60,475 nucleotides of DNA from Nitrospira sp. UBA2082 (GTDB lineage Bacteria; Nitrospirota; Nitrospiria; Nitrospirales; Nitrospiraceae). Both the position numbers and the translations under genes were made by a program. Location of the stretch: contig DCZO01000001.1 of NCBI GenBank assembly GCA_002331335.1, forward strand, positions 375,292 to 435,766, written 5' to 3'. A model generated the notes under the pieces. It worked only from the letters and a program-made list of their open reading frames with translations, ran no database searches and had not been told where the DNA came from. Below are positions 9,272-17,973 of this stretch, piece after piece. Each line of letters starts with the position of its first letter. Position 1 is the stretch's first letter.

Positions 9272-9946
9272 CTACGTGCGCTTCTTTCGAAGAGGGGCGG
9301 CTCGTTCAGCCTCGTGAATCTGGCTGATAGACTGAGAGCCGCTGGCCAAACAGGCTACGACACCGGCCCTCGTGGTGGCTTCATACTTCGTCATAATCGC
9401 TCGGACATACTCTTTCACTGTGTGCGCGCTGAGTGACAATTCAGCTGCCAATTCCTTGTTGGTCAGTCCGCGCATGAGTCCCCGCGCTACGGATTCTTGC
9501 CTGGCTGTGAGTTGCGGAGAGGCCATGGTGTGGACACCATTGGTGTGGGCTCGGGTGAGAAACATTTCGAGGACGACCAGCAGCCGATGGGACGGAGGCG
9601 TGCCGCGTTCAGGAACGACAAATCCGCCCAGCTCGATTTGATGCTGTCTCGTCAGCGTGATGCGTTGAATGTGCACGGAGGTCCATTCGGCTGGAGATGC
9701 ACAATGCCGGCGGGCGTCCTCGATTGTGTCGCAGAGGCTTCTGATCAGAGGCGGGAGTCCGTCGGTCGAAAAAGGACTGCCGTTCGCGTGATTCAGGTGG
9801 CGTAATATTCGTTGAGCGGTGGGCGTGATATAGAGCAACTCGTGTTGGGGTGTGAGCAGAATGACGCCGGGATTAAGTGGTCGCCGGGATTCAAGATTGT
9901 GGGTGCCCTCTGTCTTGAGCGGGGAGAATGGCTCTGCCGCGCGCAT
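9272..9946 (-). CDS. LuxR/GerE-family transcriptional regulator with PAS-like N-terminus
   Basis: A 224-residue protein from ATG 9946 (GGAGG 9 bases upstream; the in-frame TTG at 9955 abuts the SD and is rejected). The C-terminal HTH is clear: LTARQESVARGLMRGLTNKELA, then the recognition helix LSLSAHTVKEYVRAIMTKYEA. The N-terminal part (PGVILLTPQHELLYITPTAQRIL) looks like a PAS fold, so it may sense a ligand; there is no receiver domain. It is divergent from the PilZ-secretin operon and sits in the middle of the four copies of the shared operator element, which makes it a candidate regulator of that regulon (inference). Confidence 0.88.
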   Translation of the reverse strand: MRAAEPFSPLKTEGTHNLESRRPLNPGVILLTPQHELLYITPTAQRILRHLNHANGSPFSTDGLPPLIRSLCDTIEDARRHCASPAEWTSVHIQRITLTRQHQIELGGFVVPERGTPPSHRLLVVLEMFLTRAHTNGVHTMASPQLTARQESVARGLMRGLTNKELAAELSLSAHTVKEYVRAIMTKYEATTRAGVVACLASGSQSISQIHEAERAAPLRKKRT

Positions 9947-10102
9947 CGTCCACAACCTCCGTTCAGAATTGCTCCAACTCCTATCGTGTTCCTGTAAGAG
10001 ACCTGCTTCAATAGGCCAAAGTGGACCTAGATCCGAATGGCCCTATATGCAATCCTTACTTGATGAGGGCGCACTTGTATCCCTGCCTGCATGTCGTTGT
10101 CT

Positions 10103-10164
10103 ATCCCCCCATTTGGCGGGAGTAATCTGGGGGGATTGTGATGCAGTGCGCATAGGCGTAGAAG
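10103..10164 (+). promoter_or_regulatory. operator-promoter element, copy c (PilZ-secretin operon)
   Basis: A perfect inverted repeat ATCCCCCCA (10103-10111) / TGGGGGGAT (10128-10136) encloses TTTGGCGGGAGTAATC. It runs into a -35-like TTGTGA (10136-10141), a 17-base spacer and TAGAAG (10159-10164). The predicted transcript start is about 10 bases before the PilZ ATG. It lies in the divergent gap with the LuxR-type regulator. The rest of that gap (9947-10102) shows nothing clear. Confidence 0.55.
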
Positions 10165-10180
10165 CCGCGGATGAGAACAT

Positions 10181-10543
10181 ATGATGCTTGGGGCAGAGCA
10201 ATGGGAGGAATGGGACCACTTTCATGAGCGGCAGTCGCGCGTCGACCGGGTGCCGATCATTCAGGCCGTCGTATTCGAGCCGTCGGCTCATCGAATTGAC
10301 GGACGCAGTGGAGAGGAAGAAATCACACTGTACAGCCGCATGGGCCTCAGCCTTAATGTGAGCAGCACTGGGCTCTGCCTCCTTGTCGAGGAGCATCCGG
10401 CAGTCGGAGAGGTCTGGCGGGTGCGGATACCCAGTTCGACGCAAGGTGTGCAAACGCCTACACTCGCTGATGTCCGGTGGGTAAGGAAAATTCCTTTCGT
10501 GGGCAACAGTCTGATGATCGTGGGATTGCGATTCATTCTCTAA
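10181..10543 (+). CDS. PilZ-domain protein, likely c-di-GMP effector
   Basis: A 120-residue single-domain protein. The PilZ signature is present as RQSRVDR near the N-terminus (RxxxR) and NVSSTG in the middle (the D/NxSxxG motif), followed by the strand pattern GEVWRVRIP ... DVRWVRKI ... GLRFI. PilZ domains bind cyclic di-GMP and often control pili or exopolysaccharide. It is the first gene of the secretin operon, directly behind the shared operator. Two in-frame ATGs (10181, 10184) are possible starts; neither has a strong SD. Confidence 0.82.
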   Translation: MMLGAEQWEEWDHFHERQSRVDRVPIIQAVVFEPSAHRIDGRSGEEEITLYSRMGLSLNVSSTGLCLLVEEHPAVGEVWRVRIPSSTQGVQTPTLADVRWVRKIPFVGNSLMIVGLRFIL

Positions 10544-10583
10544 CGGTTGGCTGGCGGTCGCAGGCCGATGCTGGAGTGACGGG

Positions 10584-12968
10584 ATGAGCAAGCGGGATAT
10601 TTTCTGGACGAAAATAAGGGAAGCAGGATTGCTGCTCGCGGTTGTTGTCTCGGGTTGCCTCTCCTCAGAACTCCGCAAGGCCGACCAATACGCAGACCAA
10701 GGGGAATGGGATCGGGCGGTCGAAGCGTATCGGACAGCGGCAAAGAAGGAGCCGTTCTCAGACGCAGTACAAACACGGATGGAGCACGCCAAAGCTCGTG
10801 CGGCCGAGGGTCACTATGCGGCAGGACGCCGCGCACTCGATGCGGGTCGGCTCCCCGATGCGATGCAGGAGTTCAAGCTTGCGCTCGGGCTCGATCCATC
10901 AAAGCCTGAACACCATGCCGGAATGAATACGGTGCTCCGGCTCAAGGAAGCCCGCGACCAAGTGCAAGCCGGCGAGAAGTTGCAGGGGCTTGGACGGTTG
11001 GAGGAGGCCCTCGCCGCGTTTGAGCGGGCCGTCGAACTGGACCCGGCGCTGGGCCGGGCGTCCGAGGGCATCACGGCCATTACCGCTCAACAGCGGGCCA
11101 CCAAGATGATCGGAGGCAGTTCGGAGCCGATCACCCTGCGGTTTCAAAATGCCAAATTGCGTGAGGTCTTTGAAATCGTCGCGCGCACAGCCGGTATCAA
11201 CGTGATGTTCGACAAGGAAGTGCGCGATGAGCCCATTACTGTCTTCATCAAGGACCTGGCTTTCAACGAGGCACTCGACTTGATCCTGAATACGAATGGC
11301 CTACTCGCGCAACGGGTGGCGGCGGACACGATTCTGGTGATGCCGAAAAATCAGCAGAAGCAAGCGCAGTATCAGGACTTGCTGATGCGCACGTTTTATC
11401 TGTCCAATGCCAAGGCCAAGGATGCGGTGAACTTGGTGCGGACGCTGCTCGATAGCAAGAAGATTTATGTCGATGACAAAGTGAACGCCATCGTGGTGCG
11501 AGATGAGCCGGCGAAGCTTCAGCTGGCCGAGCGCCTGTTGTTTGCGATCGACCGGCGCGAGCCGGAAGTGGAACTCGATGTGGAAGTGCTGGAAGTGAAT
11601 CGAACGAAGAGTCTCAAGTACGGAATCAACTACGCAAAACAGGCCGGCTACGGGCTCCGCCCTCCGAGCGGGACCGGCGGGATTTCCACCGCGCCGACGA
11701 CCTGGGCCTTCGAGGCGCTCACCTCCCTGGGCGCCGGGAGTTATTTGTTCCTGATTCCGTCGAGCGTTCTGATCGATTTCTTCAAGCAGGATTCCGACGC
11801 CAAGACGCTCGCGTCTCCCAAGCTTCGGGTATTGAACAACAAAACGGCAAGCATCAACATTGGCGACAAGCAGCCGATTCTCCTGTCTACGACGAACGTA
11901 CTGCCCGGCCAGGCGGTGACCGGCGCTGTGCCGACGACCTCGACGGTGACCTCGATCGAATTCAAGGATACGGGCGTCAAGCTCACGGTCGAACCGAGCA
12001 TCAATCTGGCCGACGAAGTGACGCTCAAGCTCAAGATCGAAGTTACCAGATTGGGCGACCAAGTGACGCTGCAGGCGAGCCCGGAGATCAAGCAGTTCAA
12101 ATTCGGAACGAGGATGGCGGAAACGGTGCTGATGCTCAAGGACGATGAGACCGTGGTCTTGGCCGGATTAATTCAAGACGAAGAGCGCAAGAATCGGTCC
12201 ACCGTTCCATTAATCGGCGACATCCCGTGGGTGGGACAACTCTTTACCTCCACGACGACGGATCGCGTGGCGACGGAGGTCGTGCTCACGATTACGCCCC
12301 GGATTGTCCGGAGCATGATGGCGCCGCCGCTTGCGCAGCAGGCATTCTGGTCTGGCACCGAACAGACCTATGCAACGGAACAGCTGTTCCCTCCTCGGGC
12401 ATCGGTCGTGAAGCATCCGGCGCCACAGTTGTCGGGCGACCAAACTCTGAGATCTCCTGCCGGAGAAGGCATTCAGATAGAACCGCCAGGGCCGGCATCC
12501 ATTGGTGTGCCCCTGCCAGGAATGCAGATGGCGAGCGCCTCGCCCGCGGAAACGACTCAGCCGGCCATGCGTAAGATTCCGGCGCGCGTGGCAGGCGGCC
12601 TGTCTTTGAATCCGGAAGAACTCACGGCAGCGGTCGGACAAGAATTTCGGCTCGATCTTGTAACCTCACAAGTCGAGACGATGAATGAAGCGGCCATCTC
12701 AGTCAACTATGATGCCAACACGATGGAATTCCGCCGTGCAGCCCCTGGGGTTGCGTCGATTTCCGTTCGTGCCGAGGATGGCCGGATCGTGTTGGCGGCC
12801 AAGAAACAGGCGATGGGTGGCGCAGGAGAGGCCGTATTGGCCATGTTGTTTTTTCACGCAAAGGCACAGGGCGACAGTGCGGTCAGTCTGGGCGCGCCGG
12901 TCGTGACCGTACCGTCCGGGCAGGATGAACCGCAGATGCCTCGGCAAGCGGTGGTGCATGTGAAATAG
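10584..12968 (+). CDS. outer-membrane secretin (GspD/PilQ/MshL type) with TPR and cohesin-like domains
   Basis: A 794-residue lipoprotein: signal peptide with lipobox VVSGC (Cys about residue 25). TPR-like repeats occupy residues 30-175 (AVEAYRTAAKKEPF, AMQEFKLALGLDP, ALAAFERAVELDP). A STN/N0-type domain (about 183-255, PITLRFQNAKLREVFEIV) and one N-domain (about 265-330) lead to the secretin barrel (about 400-590) with VVLAGLIQDEER and PLIGDIPWVGQLF. After a Pro-rich linker the last 130 residues resemble a cohesin fold. It forms the outer-membrane gate for pilus or pseudopilus substrates and heads the machine encoded downstream to 18650. A possible SD (GGAG) precedes ATG 10584. Confidence 0.93.
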   Translation: MSKRDIFWTKIREAGLLLAVVVSGCLSSELRKADQYADQGEWDRAVEAYRTAAKKEPFSDAVQTRMEHAKARAAEGHYAAGRRALDAGRLPDAMQEFKLALGLDPSKPEHHAGMNTVLRLKEARDQVQAGEKLQGLGRLEEALAAFERAVELDPALGRASEGITAITAQQRATKMIGGSSEPITLRFQNAKLREVFEIVARTAGINVMFDKEVRDEPITVFIKDLAFNEALDLILNTNGLLAQRVAADTILVMPKNQQKQAQYQDLLMRTFYLSNAKAKDAVNLVRTLLDSKKIYVDDKVNAIVVRDEPAKLQLAERLLFAIDRREPEVELDVEVLEVNRTKSLKYGINYAKQAGYGLRPPSGTGGISTAPTTWAFEALTSLGAGSYLFLIPSSVLIDFFKQDSDAKTLASPKLRVLNNKTASINIGDKQPILLSTTNVLPGQAVTGAVPTTSTVTSIEFKDTGVKLTVEPSINLADEVTLKLKIEVTRLGDQVTLQASPEIKQFKFGTRMAETVLMLKDDETVVLAGLIQDEERKNRSTVPLIGDIPWVGQLFTSTTTDRVATEVVLTITPRIVRSMMAPPLAQQAFWSGTEQTYATEQLFPPRASVVKHPAPQLSGDQTLRSPAGEGIQIEPPGPASIGVPLPGMQMASASPAETTQPAMRKIPARVAGGLSLNPEELTAAVGQEFRLDLVTSQVETMNEAAISVNYDANTMEFRRAAPGVASISVRAEDGRIVLAAKKQAMGGAGEAVLAMLFFHAKAQGDSAVSLGAPVVTVPSGQDEPQMPRQAVVHVK

Positions 12969-12988
12969 GAAATAACGGAACAGGCGGC

Positions 12989-13357
12989 ATGCGGCGCAAC
13001 GGCGGGTATACCATTCTCGAGCTCTTGATCGTCATCACGATCGTGGGCACCTTGGCCACATTGGCCGAGCCTCTCTGGGAACAGTCGGTGCTCAAAGCGC
13101 GTGAAGCGGCTTTGAAACGGACATTGTTTACCGTGCGAGACGTGATCGATCAGTACCGGGCCGACCGGGGGGGGTATCCTCGAAATCTGCGGGAGGTGGT
13201 GAATGCGGGATATCTCCGGACGCTCCCGATCGATCCGCTGACACGATCGAACGCGACCTGGCAGGAGATTCCTGCGGATCAGGAAGGGGGGATGGGGGAT
13301 GTCCACAGCGGCAGCAAGTTCATCGGATCGGACGGCATTCCCTACAACCAGTGGTGA
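12989..13357 (+). CDS. GspG-type pseudopilin
   Basis: A 122-residue prepilin with a six-residue basic leader and site G/YTILE, then LLIVITIVGTLATLAEPL. The C-terminal half has the GspG pattern RADRGGYPRNLREVV, LPIDPLT, W, and a closing GSDGIPYNQW that resembles the calcium-binding end of major pseudopilins. It lies 20 bases after the secretin stop, so it is part of the same operon. It most likely polymerises into the pseudopilus moved by the ATPase at 14004. Confidence 0.9.
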   Translation: MRRNGGYTILELLIVITIVGTLATLAEPLWEQSVLKAREAALKRTLFTVRDVIDQYRADRGGYPRNLREVVNAGYLRTLPIDPLTRSNATWQEIPADQEGGMGDVHSGSKFIGSDGIPYNQW

Positions 13358-13361
13358 CCAG

Positions 13362-13973
13362 GTGCAGGTCAAAGTGATCGGCCGAATATTCGGTGTGGCA
13401 GCTGTCGGAGTGCTGATCACGGCCTGCGCGGCACCTCAGGCTGCGTATAACGCCGGTGAGCCGGACTGCAAGACACGGGTCTCGCAGGTGCTCAGCGACC
13501 GTGAGGCTCTGCTGGCGGCCGCGCGGGCGGAAATCGCCGCCGGCAAGATCGCCGCGGCCAAGCAGGAGGCGGAGTTACAAGAATTGCGCAAGGCGGTGGG
13601 TGAATTACGGCGGGACAATGCCGCTGCGCATCACGCGGTCACGACACTCCAACAAACGGTGGATACGGCGCAGGCGGAAGTCGAGCGGACTCGCCAAGAG
13701 CGGGCGCAGGCCGAACACACGAAACAAGAGCGGGAACTGGCGGAGCTGCGGGCGACGATGCTGACCTTGACGGAACGGATGGACCGGCTGAGCGAGCAGG
13801 TGCACACCGTCGCGGTGGCGCCGGTTGTGGTGCCGGAGGAACCGTCCCGTCCGAAGCCTGCCGCTGAAGAACGCCGCCTTCCGAGGCGGCGGCCGAACTC
13901 TACAGTTCTCCCCATTGCTGCCATCGAACAGAACGGGAAGCGGGCGATCCCGGAGAAAGATCGCCTGCGCTGA
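13362..13973 (+). CDS. coiled-coil lipoprotein of the secretin operon
   Basis: From GTG 13362, four bases after the pseudopilin stop, the protein has 203 residues with a signal peptide and lipobox LITAC. An upstream ATG at 13299 in this frame would overlap the pseudopilin by 59 bases and put about 20 polar residues before the signal, so it is rejected; GTG 13374 is also possible. The mature part is a long heptad-rich Ala/Glu/Arg coiled coil (about residues 40-150), then a Pro/Arg-rich tail. A role as a periplasmic spacer or secretin pilotin is suggested only by its location. Confidence 0.7.
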   Translation: MQVKVIGRIFGVAAVGVLITACAAPQAAYNAGEPDCKTRVSQVLSDREALLAAARAEIAAGKIAAAKQEAELQELRKAVGELRRDNAAAHHAVTTLQQTVDTAQAEVERTRQERAQAEHTKQERELAELRATMLTLTERMDRLSEQVHTVAVAPVVVPEEPSRPKPAAEERRLPRRRPNSTVLPIAAIEQNGKRAIPEKDRLR

Positions 13974-14003
13974 TCCGTGCGTCTCTGAATTAAGGATATC
14001 TTG

Positions 14004-15725
14004 ATGCCGACGTTCGTCAGACAAAAACCGCTGGCCAGCCTGCTCATAGAACGCGGCCTGATTCCGGCGGAGCGAGCCGCCGAACTGTCCGCGCGAGCGG
14101 GCAATTCTCAACGCCGGTTGCAAACGCTGCTGTTGGAAGAACAATTGCTGCCCGAGCCGATGCTTGCAGAGATCCTGGCTGAACAATGCGCGCTGCCTTA
14201 CCGCAGTTTGGAAGGGTATCGGGTGGATTTCGAAAAATTCGCTGCGATTCCGGTAGAGACGATGCGGCACTACGGGTTTGTCCCGCTGGAAGACGATGGG
14301 ACAACGCTGACGGTCGGCGTGTCCGATCCGTTCGATCTCCACCGGCTGGATCGGCTGGATCAGCTGCTGGGCCGCGTGTGGCAGGCGGTGATCGTTCCAC
14401 CGTCGGCGGTTGCGGAGGCGCTGAAGGAGAGCGAACGAAACGCGCAGATGGTCGCGCGGGTCAGCGATGAGTTCCGCCCTGTTCTGGTTCAAGAGACCGA
14501 GCAAGGGGAAGAGGTTCTCTCGGTTGACAAGCTGAACAACGAACAGAGTCCTATCGTCCAGCTGATCGACACGATGATCGTCAATGCGTTGGAGAAGCGG
14601 GCGAGCGACATCCACATCGAGCCGGCCGACGGCGTCACCGAGATCAAGTACCGCATCGACGGAGTCCTCTATCTGGCCATGGAACCGTTGGACCTTCGGT
14701 TTCACAATCCCCTGGTGTCCAGAATCAAGGTCATGTCCGAATTGGATATCGCCGAACGGCGCATTCCTCAAGACGGCCGCTTCAAGCTGCGGTTGCAACG
14801 CCGCACCATCGATTTCCGAGTGTCTATCCTGCCCAGCGCGTTCGGCGAATCCATCGTCATCCGCATCCTGGCGAAGGAGGAATTTACCGCCGGGCAGCGG
14901 GGCATTCATCTGAATGCGCTCGGCCTCAAGCAGGAAGACTTGCGGCGGTTCCGGCGGGCGATCACGGTATCGTACGGCATGGTTCTGGTGACCGGGCCGA
15001 CGGGAAGCGGTAAGACCACGACGTTGTATGCCGCGCTCAATGAAGTGAATTCCAAGGAAGACAAGATCATTACGATCGAAGATCCGGTCGAATATCAACT
15101 GAAAGGGGTCGTGCAGATTCCAGTGAACGAGAAGAAGGGGTTGACGTTCGCGCGCGGCCTGCGGTCGATTCTGCGCCACGATCCGGACAAAATTATGGTG
15201 GGTGAGATCCGCGACGCGGAAACCGCCCAGATCGCGATTCAGTCAGCGCTGACCGGGCATCTGGTATTTTCGACCGTGCACGCGAATAACGCGTTCGACG
15301 TCATCGGGCGTTTCGTGAACATGGGGATCGAGCCCTATAATTTTGTCTCGTCCTTGAACTGCATCATGGCGCAGCGGCTGGTGCGCACGATTTGTCCGGC
15401 CTGCAAGGCGCCGGTGTCGGTGAGCCCGGCGCAGTGCGAGCAGTTGGGCTTCGAGGCAGAGCTGGTGTCGGGCCGGGTTCTGTATGAAGGGAAAGGCTGT
15501 GTCGCCTGCCACGGCTTGGGCTATCGGGGGCGCCAGGCCATTACAGAGTTCTTGCCGGTGACTGAGGAAATCAAGGAACTGATACTCGCTCGGCGGCCTC
15601 CGTCGGAAATTCGCGCGGCGGCGTTGGCGAACGGAATGACGACTCTGCGCCAAGCCGGCATCGAAAAAATGCTGGCGGGAGAGACGACGATGAAAGAAGT
15701 CCAGCGCATGACGTTTGTCGGGTGA
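14004..15725 (+). CDS. secretion/pilus assembly ATPase, GspE/PilB type
   Basis: A 573-residue hexameric motor ATPase. The N-terminal domain (about 1-150) is MshEN-like, but the RLG motifs are degenerate (PLASLLIERGLI, RRLQTLLLEE). The catalytic part has Walker A GPTGSGKTTTLY, Asp box (ITIEDPVEY), Walker B (KIMVGEIRD) and His box (GHLVFSTVHAN). A four-Cys zinc site (CPACKAP ... CVACHGLGYRGR) marks the GspE/PilB extension class rather than PilT. ATG 14004 with AAGGA 7 bases upstream is preferred to TTG 14001. It powers assembly of the pseudopilus from the same operon; no PilC/GspF platform gene is present in the window. Confidence 0.95.
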   Translation: MPTFVRQKPLASLLIERGLIPAERAAELSARAGNSQRRLQTLLLEEQLLPEPMLAEILAEQCALPYRSLEGYRVDFEKFAAIPVETMRHYGFVPLEDDGTTLTVGVSDPFDLHRLDRLDQLLGRVWQAVIVPPSAVAEALKESERNAQMVARVSDEFRPVLVQETEQGEEVLSVDKLNNEQSPIVQLIDTMIVNALEKRASDIHIEPADGVTEIKYRIDGVLYLAMEPLDLRFHNPLVSRIKVMSELDIAERRIPQDGRFKLRLQRRTIDFRVSILPSAFGESIVIRILAKEEFTAGQRGIHLNALGLKQEDLRRFRRAITVSYGMVLVTGPTGSGKTTTLYAALNEVNSKEDKIITIEDPVEYQLKGVVQIPVNEKKGLTFARGLRSILRHDPDKIMVGEIRDAETAQIAIQSALTGHLVFSTVHANNAFDVIGRFVNMGIEPYNFVSSLNCIMAQRLVRTICPACKAPVSVSPAQCEQLGFEAELVSGRVLYEGKGCVACHGLGYRGRQAITEFLPVTEEIKELILARRPPSEIRAAALANGMTTLRQAGIEKMLAGETTMKEVQRMTFVG

Positions 15726-15734
15726 GCGCCGCCT

Positions 15735-16727
15735 ATGAACTTGTTGCACACGCATCGCGCCGACACAGGGATCTGCCTTCGGCCGGATGGCCTGACGGTC
15801 CTGCGAGTCAAGCGACGGTGGAGACAGCCGGCGATGGTTCAGGCTTTGATCGAGCGGCCGATCAGGAGCGGCCTGCTCTGTCCTTCGTCCACGGAGGCGA
15901 ATATCCAGAATGTGGACGAACTCGCACGGGAGGTGGCGGCTGCGGCGGCCTCGATGCGCGCCAGGACGGTTGCCTTGAGCCTGCCGGACGGCTGCGCCTC
16001 TATAGCGATCCTGCCCTTCGAGTCGCTTCCCAAGGGCGAGCGTGAGCGCGAGACCGTCATTCGATGGAGGTTCCAGCACGACCGGCATTGGACGTTGACG
16101 GATGAGCAGCTGGCCTATCGGATTTTCCCCGCTCCTGATCGGCCTCCATCTCCTGAGGGAGTTTCCAGCGGCGGGGCAGTGACGTCGTATATTCTCGTGA
16201 CCGCCGTCAAAAAGTCCATCCTGGAACAGTATCGCCGGCTCTGTGAACAGGCCGGACTTCTGCCCGTCTCGATTGGGTTCTCTTCGCTGCACGCCATTGA
16301 TGTGTGTCGGAGGTCCTGTGGTCAAGCGCTCGAAAGCTTTTGGGCCTGTCAGATCTCGGATCGCGTGACGTTTGTTGCCTGCCGTGGAGGAGTTCCGGTG
16401 TTTTTGCGGGGAATACGTGTGGAGGAGAACGGAGATGTACGGGCGGAACTCTTGTCCAGCCTGCAATCCTTCGATGACGACTGTCCGCATGGAGACAGAC
16501 CAGCGGGGAGTGCGCCCGCCGGTCTGTATATCATGAGCGATCGAATGGAGGCGCAACAGGGATGCCTTTGGGAGGGAGATGTCTGGAATCCCGTCGGACT
16601 CCCACATTGGCAGGTGGAAGTACGAGATGGATGGTCTCAACACCGGCAGACATGGCCGTCCGGCACGGTGGCGTCGATTGGCGGATGGTGTGCGTTGGCC
16701 AGTACGGAGGCGGGGGAACGCGCATGA
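15735..16727 (+). CDS. PilM/GspL-like assembly protein
   Basis: A 330-residue protein placed between the ATPase and a PilN-like gene. The pattern of short hydrophobic strands (VALSLPDGCASIAILPF, SYILVTAVKKSILEQYRRLCEQAGL, FSSLHAIDVC) fits the actin-like fold of PilM, although the sequence is divergent. PilM is a cytoplasmic ring protein that binds the N-terminus of PilN. Identification leans on gene order (PilM-N-O-P with overlapping ends). The start at 15735 lies 9 bases after the ATPase stop. Confidence 0.75.
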   Translation: MNLLHTHRADTGICLRPDGLTVLRVKRRWRQPAMVQALIERPIRSGLLCPSSTEANIQNVDELAREVAAAAASMRARTVALSLPDGCASIAILPFESLPKGERERETVIRWRFQHDRHWTLTDEQLAYRIFPAPDRPPSPEGVSSGGAVTSYILVTAVKKSILEQYRRLCEQAGLLPVSIGFSSLHAIDVCRRSCGQALESFWACQISDRVTFVACRGGVPVFLRGIRVEENGDVRAELLSSLQSFDDDCPHGDRPAGSAPAGLYIMSDRMEAQQGCLWEGDVWNPVGLPHWQVEVRDGWSQHRQTWPSGTVASIGGWCALASTEAGERA

Positions 16728-17359
16728 CACGTCGTCCTCTTATGATGTGGCGGCAGCCGGCAGCTGACTCGCGTGCATTCAATTGTCTTCACCAGGAGTT
16801 GGCTTCCGCAGAGGTACGTGTGGTGCAATGGGTTCAACGGGCGCTGTTCCTTGGCAGCGTCGCAGTGTTCGCCGTCGTTGGCTGGTGGGGATGGGACAGC
16901 CGGGCGGTTGAAGAAGAAGCGGACCGGTATGAGCAGTCCGCCCTTCGTGCGGAACGGGCAACGAAGGAGTTCACGGAGCGGATGCGGCAGGATCGCCTGG
17001 CCTTCAGTCAGGAACAGGTGGCGACAATCCGTGAACAGGTTGCCTTTGCCAACCAATTGTCTGAGAAGCGGGGTTTCTCCTGGACGACGCTGCTGAGCGA
17101 TCTGGAATCGACCCTGCCGCCCCATGTGGCGCTGGCCACCATCAAGCTGAATTTCCAGGATTCGGCGATCGTGCTGGAAGGCACTGCCGTTCGTCTGCAA
17201 GACATCAATAGGTTTGTCACGCAGTTGCATGCGCATCCGGCATTCCGCCAGGCGGTGCTCGACCGGCATGAAACCCGCCGCGAGCGTGCCGAGGAGCAGG
17301 CGGCTGGCGACGTCCCGATCGAATTTGCCCTCTCTGTTCGCTACCATCCGCCGCTGTAG
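16724..17359 (+). CDS. PilN-like inner-membrane assembly protein
   Basis: A 211-residue protein beginning at ATG 16724, which overlaps the PilM-like stop (ATGA) and has a GGAGG-rich site upstream. It has a cytoplasmic N-terminus of about 40 residues, one transmembrane helix (ALFLGSVAVFAVVGWWGW), a periplasmic coiled coil (residues 60-110) and the compact C-terminal fold seen in PilN (WTTLLSDLESTLPPHVALATIKLNF). It should pair with the PilO-like product next door to link the cytoplasmic ring to the secretin. Confidence 0.82.
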   Translation: MTRRPLMMWRQPAADSRAFNCLHQELASAEVRVVQWVQRALFLGSVAVFAVVGWWGWDSRAVEEEADRYEQSALRAERATKEFTERMRQDRLAFSQEQVATIREQVAFANQLSEKRGFSWTTLLSDLESTLPPHVALATIKLNFQDSAIVLEGTAVRLQDINRFVTQLHAHPAFRQAVLDRHETRRERAEEQAAGDVPIEFALSVRYHPPL

Positions 17360-17367
17360 AGGCGCCC

Positions 17368-17973
17368 ATGATCGTTGGATTAGAACGGATGCGCGCGATC
17401 ACGCTGACGAAGCCGCTTCTCCGGGCGCTGGCCCCGTCCTGCGCCTGCGCTATGCTGGCGATTGCTACGCTTGTCGGCACCTATATGGAATGGGTAAAGC
17501 CGGCTGATGACCGGCTTGAGCGCGCGGAGACTGCGTACCGAAAAGCCAAACAGGAGCAGGAACAGGCCCACGCTCAGCGCATGTTGTTCGAACGGGCCAA
17601 GCAGGCGCAGGAGCAAGTGGATGCGGTGTGGCGCGCGCTGCCGTCGCAAGACGAGTACACGGCGTTGGCCATGGCTATTTCCGAACTGGGAAAGACGGAG
17701 CGCCTGACGATCCCGGGCATGAATTATCACGTGGACAAGTCGGACGGGCGGCTGCCGGTGAAAGCGTCGTTGTCATTTCGCGTCGTTGGGGACTATGCGG
17801 CGATGTACCGGTTCATCCATCGCTTGGAGACCGCGGAGTCGTATCTGGTCGTCGAGAGCCTCGATGCGGCGAGAGCGTACAAGGCGGCCCGTGCTGCGTC
17901 GCATGCCGTCGTGTTCAACGTGACGGTCATAACGTTTCTCCGGCCTCCGCTGCCGAAGGGCAACATGTCATGA
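17368..17973 (+). CDS. PilO-like inner-membrane assembly protein
   Basis: A 201-residue protein with one N-terminal transmembrane helix (about residues 22-45), a charged coiled coil (about 50-92) and a ferredoxin-like C-terminal domain whose core SLSFRVVGDYAAMYRFIHRLE is the typical PilO strand-helix pattern. It lies 8 bases after the PilN-like gene and overlaps the PilP-like gene by 4 bases. It is expected to form a heterodimer with the PilN-like protein. Confidence 0.83.
   Translation: MIVGLERMRAITLTKPLLRALAPSCACAMLAIATLVGTYMEWVKPADDRLERAETAYRKAKQEQEQAHAQRMLFERAKQAQEQVDAVWRALPSQDEYTALAMAISELGKTERLTIPGMNYHVDKSDGRLPVKASLSFRVVGDYAAMYRFIHRLETAESYLVVESLDAARAYKAARAASHAVVFNVTVITFLRPPLPKGNMS

Noticed and set aside
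13605..15179. 524-residue minus-strand frame opposite the GspE/PilB ATPase
   Set aside because: The + strand frame has all ATPase motifs; the antisense frame has no recognisable domain or start site.
15243..16730. 495-residue minus-strand frame opposite ATPase and PilM-like gene
   Set aside because: It crosses two coding genes of a compact operon and has no motif.
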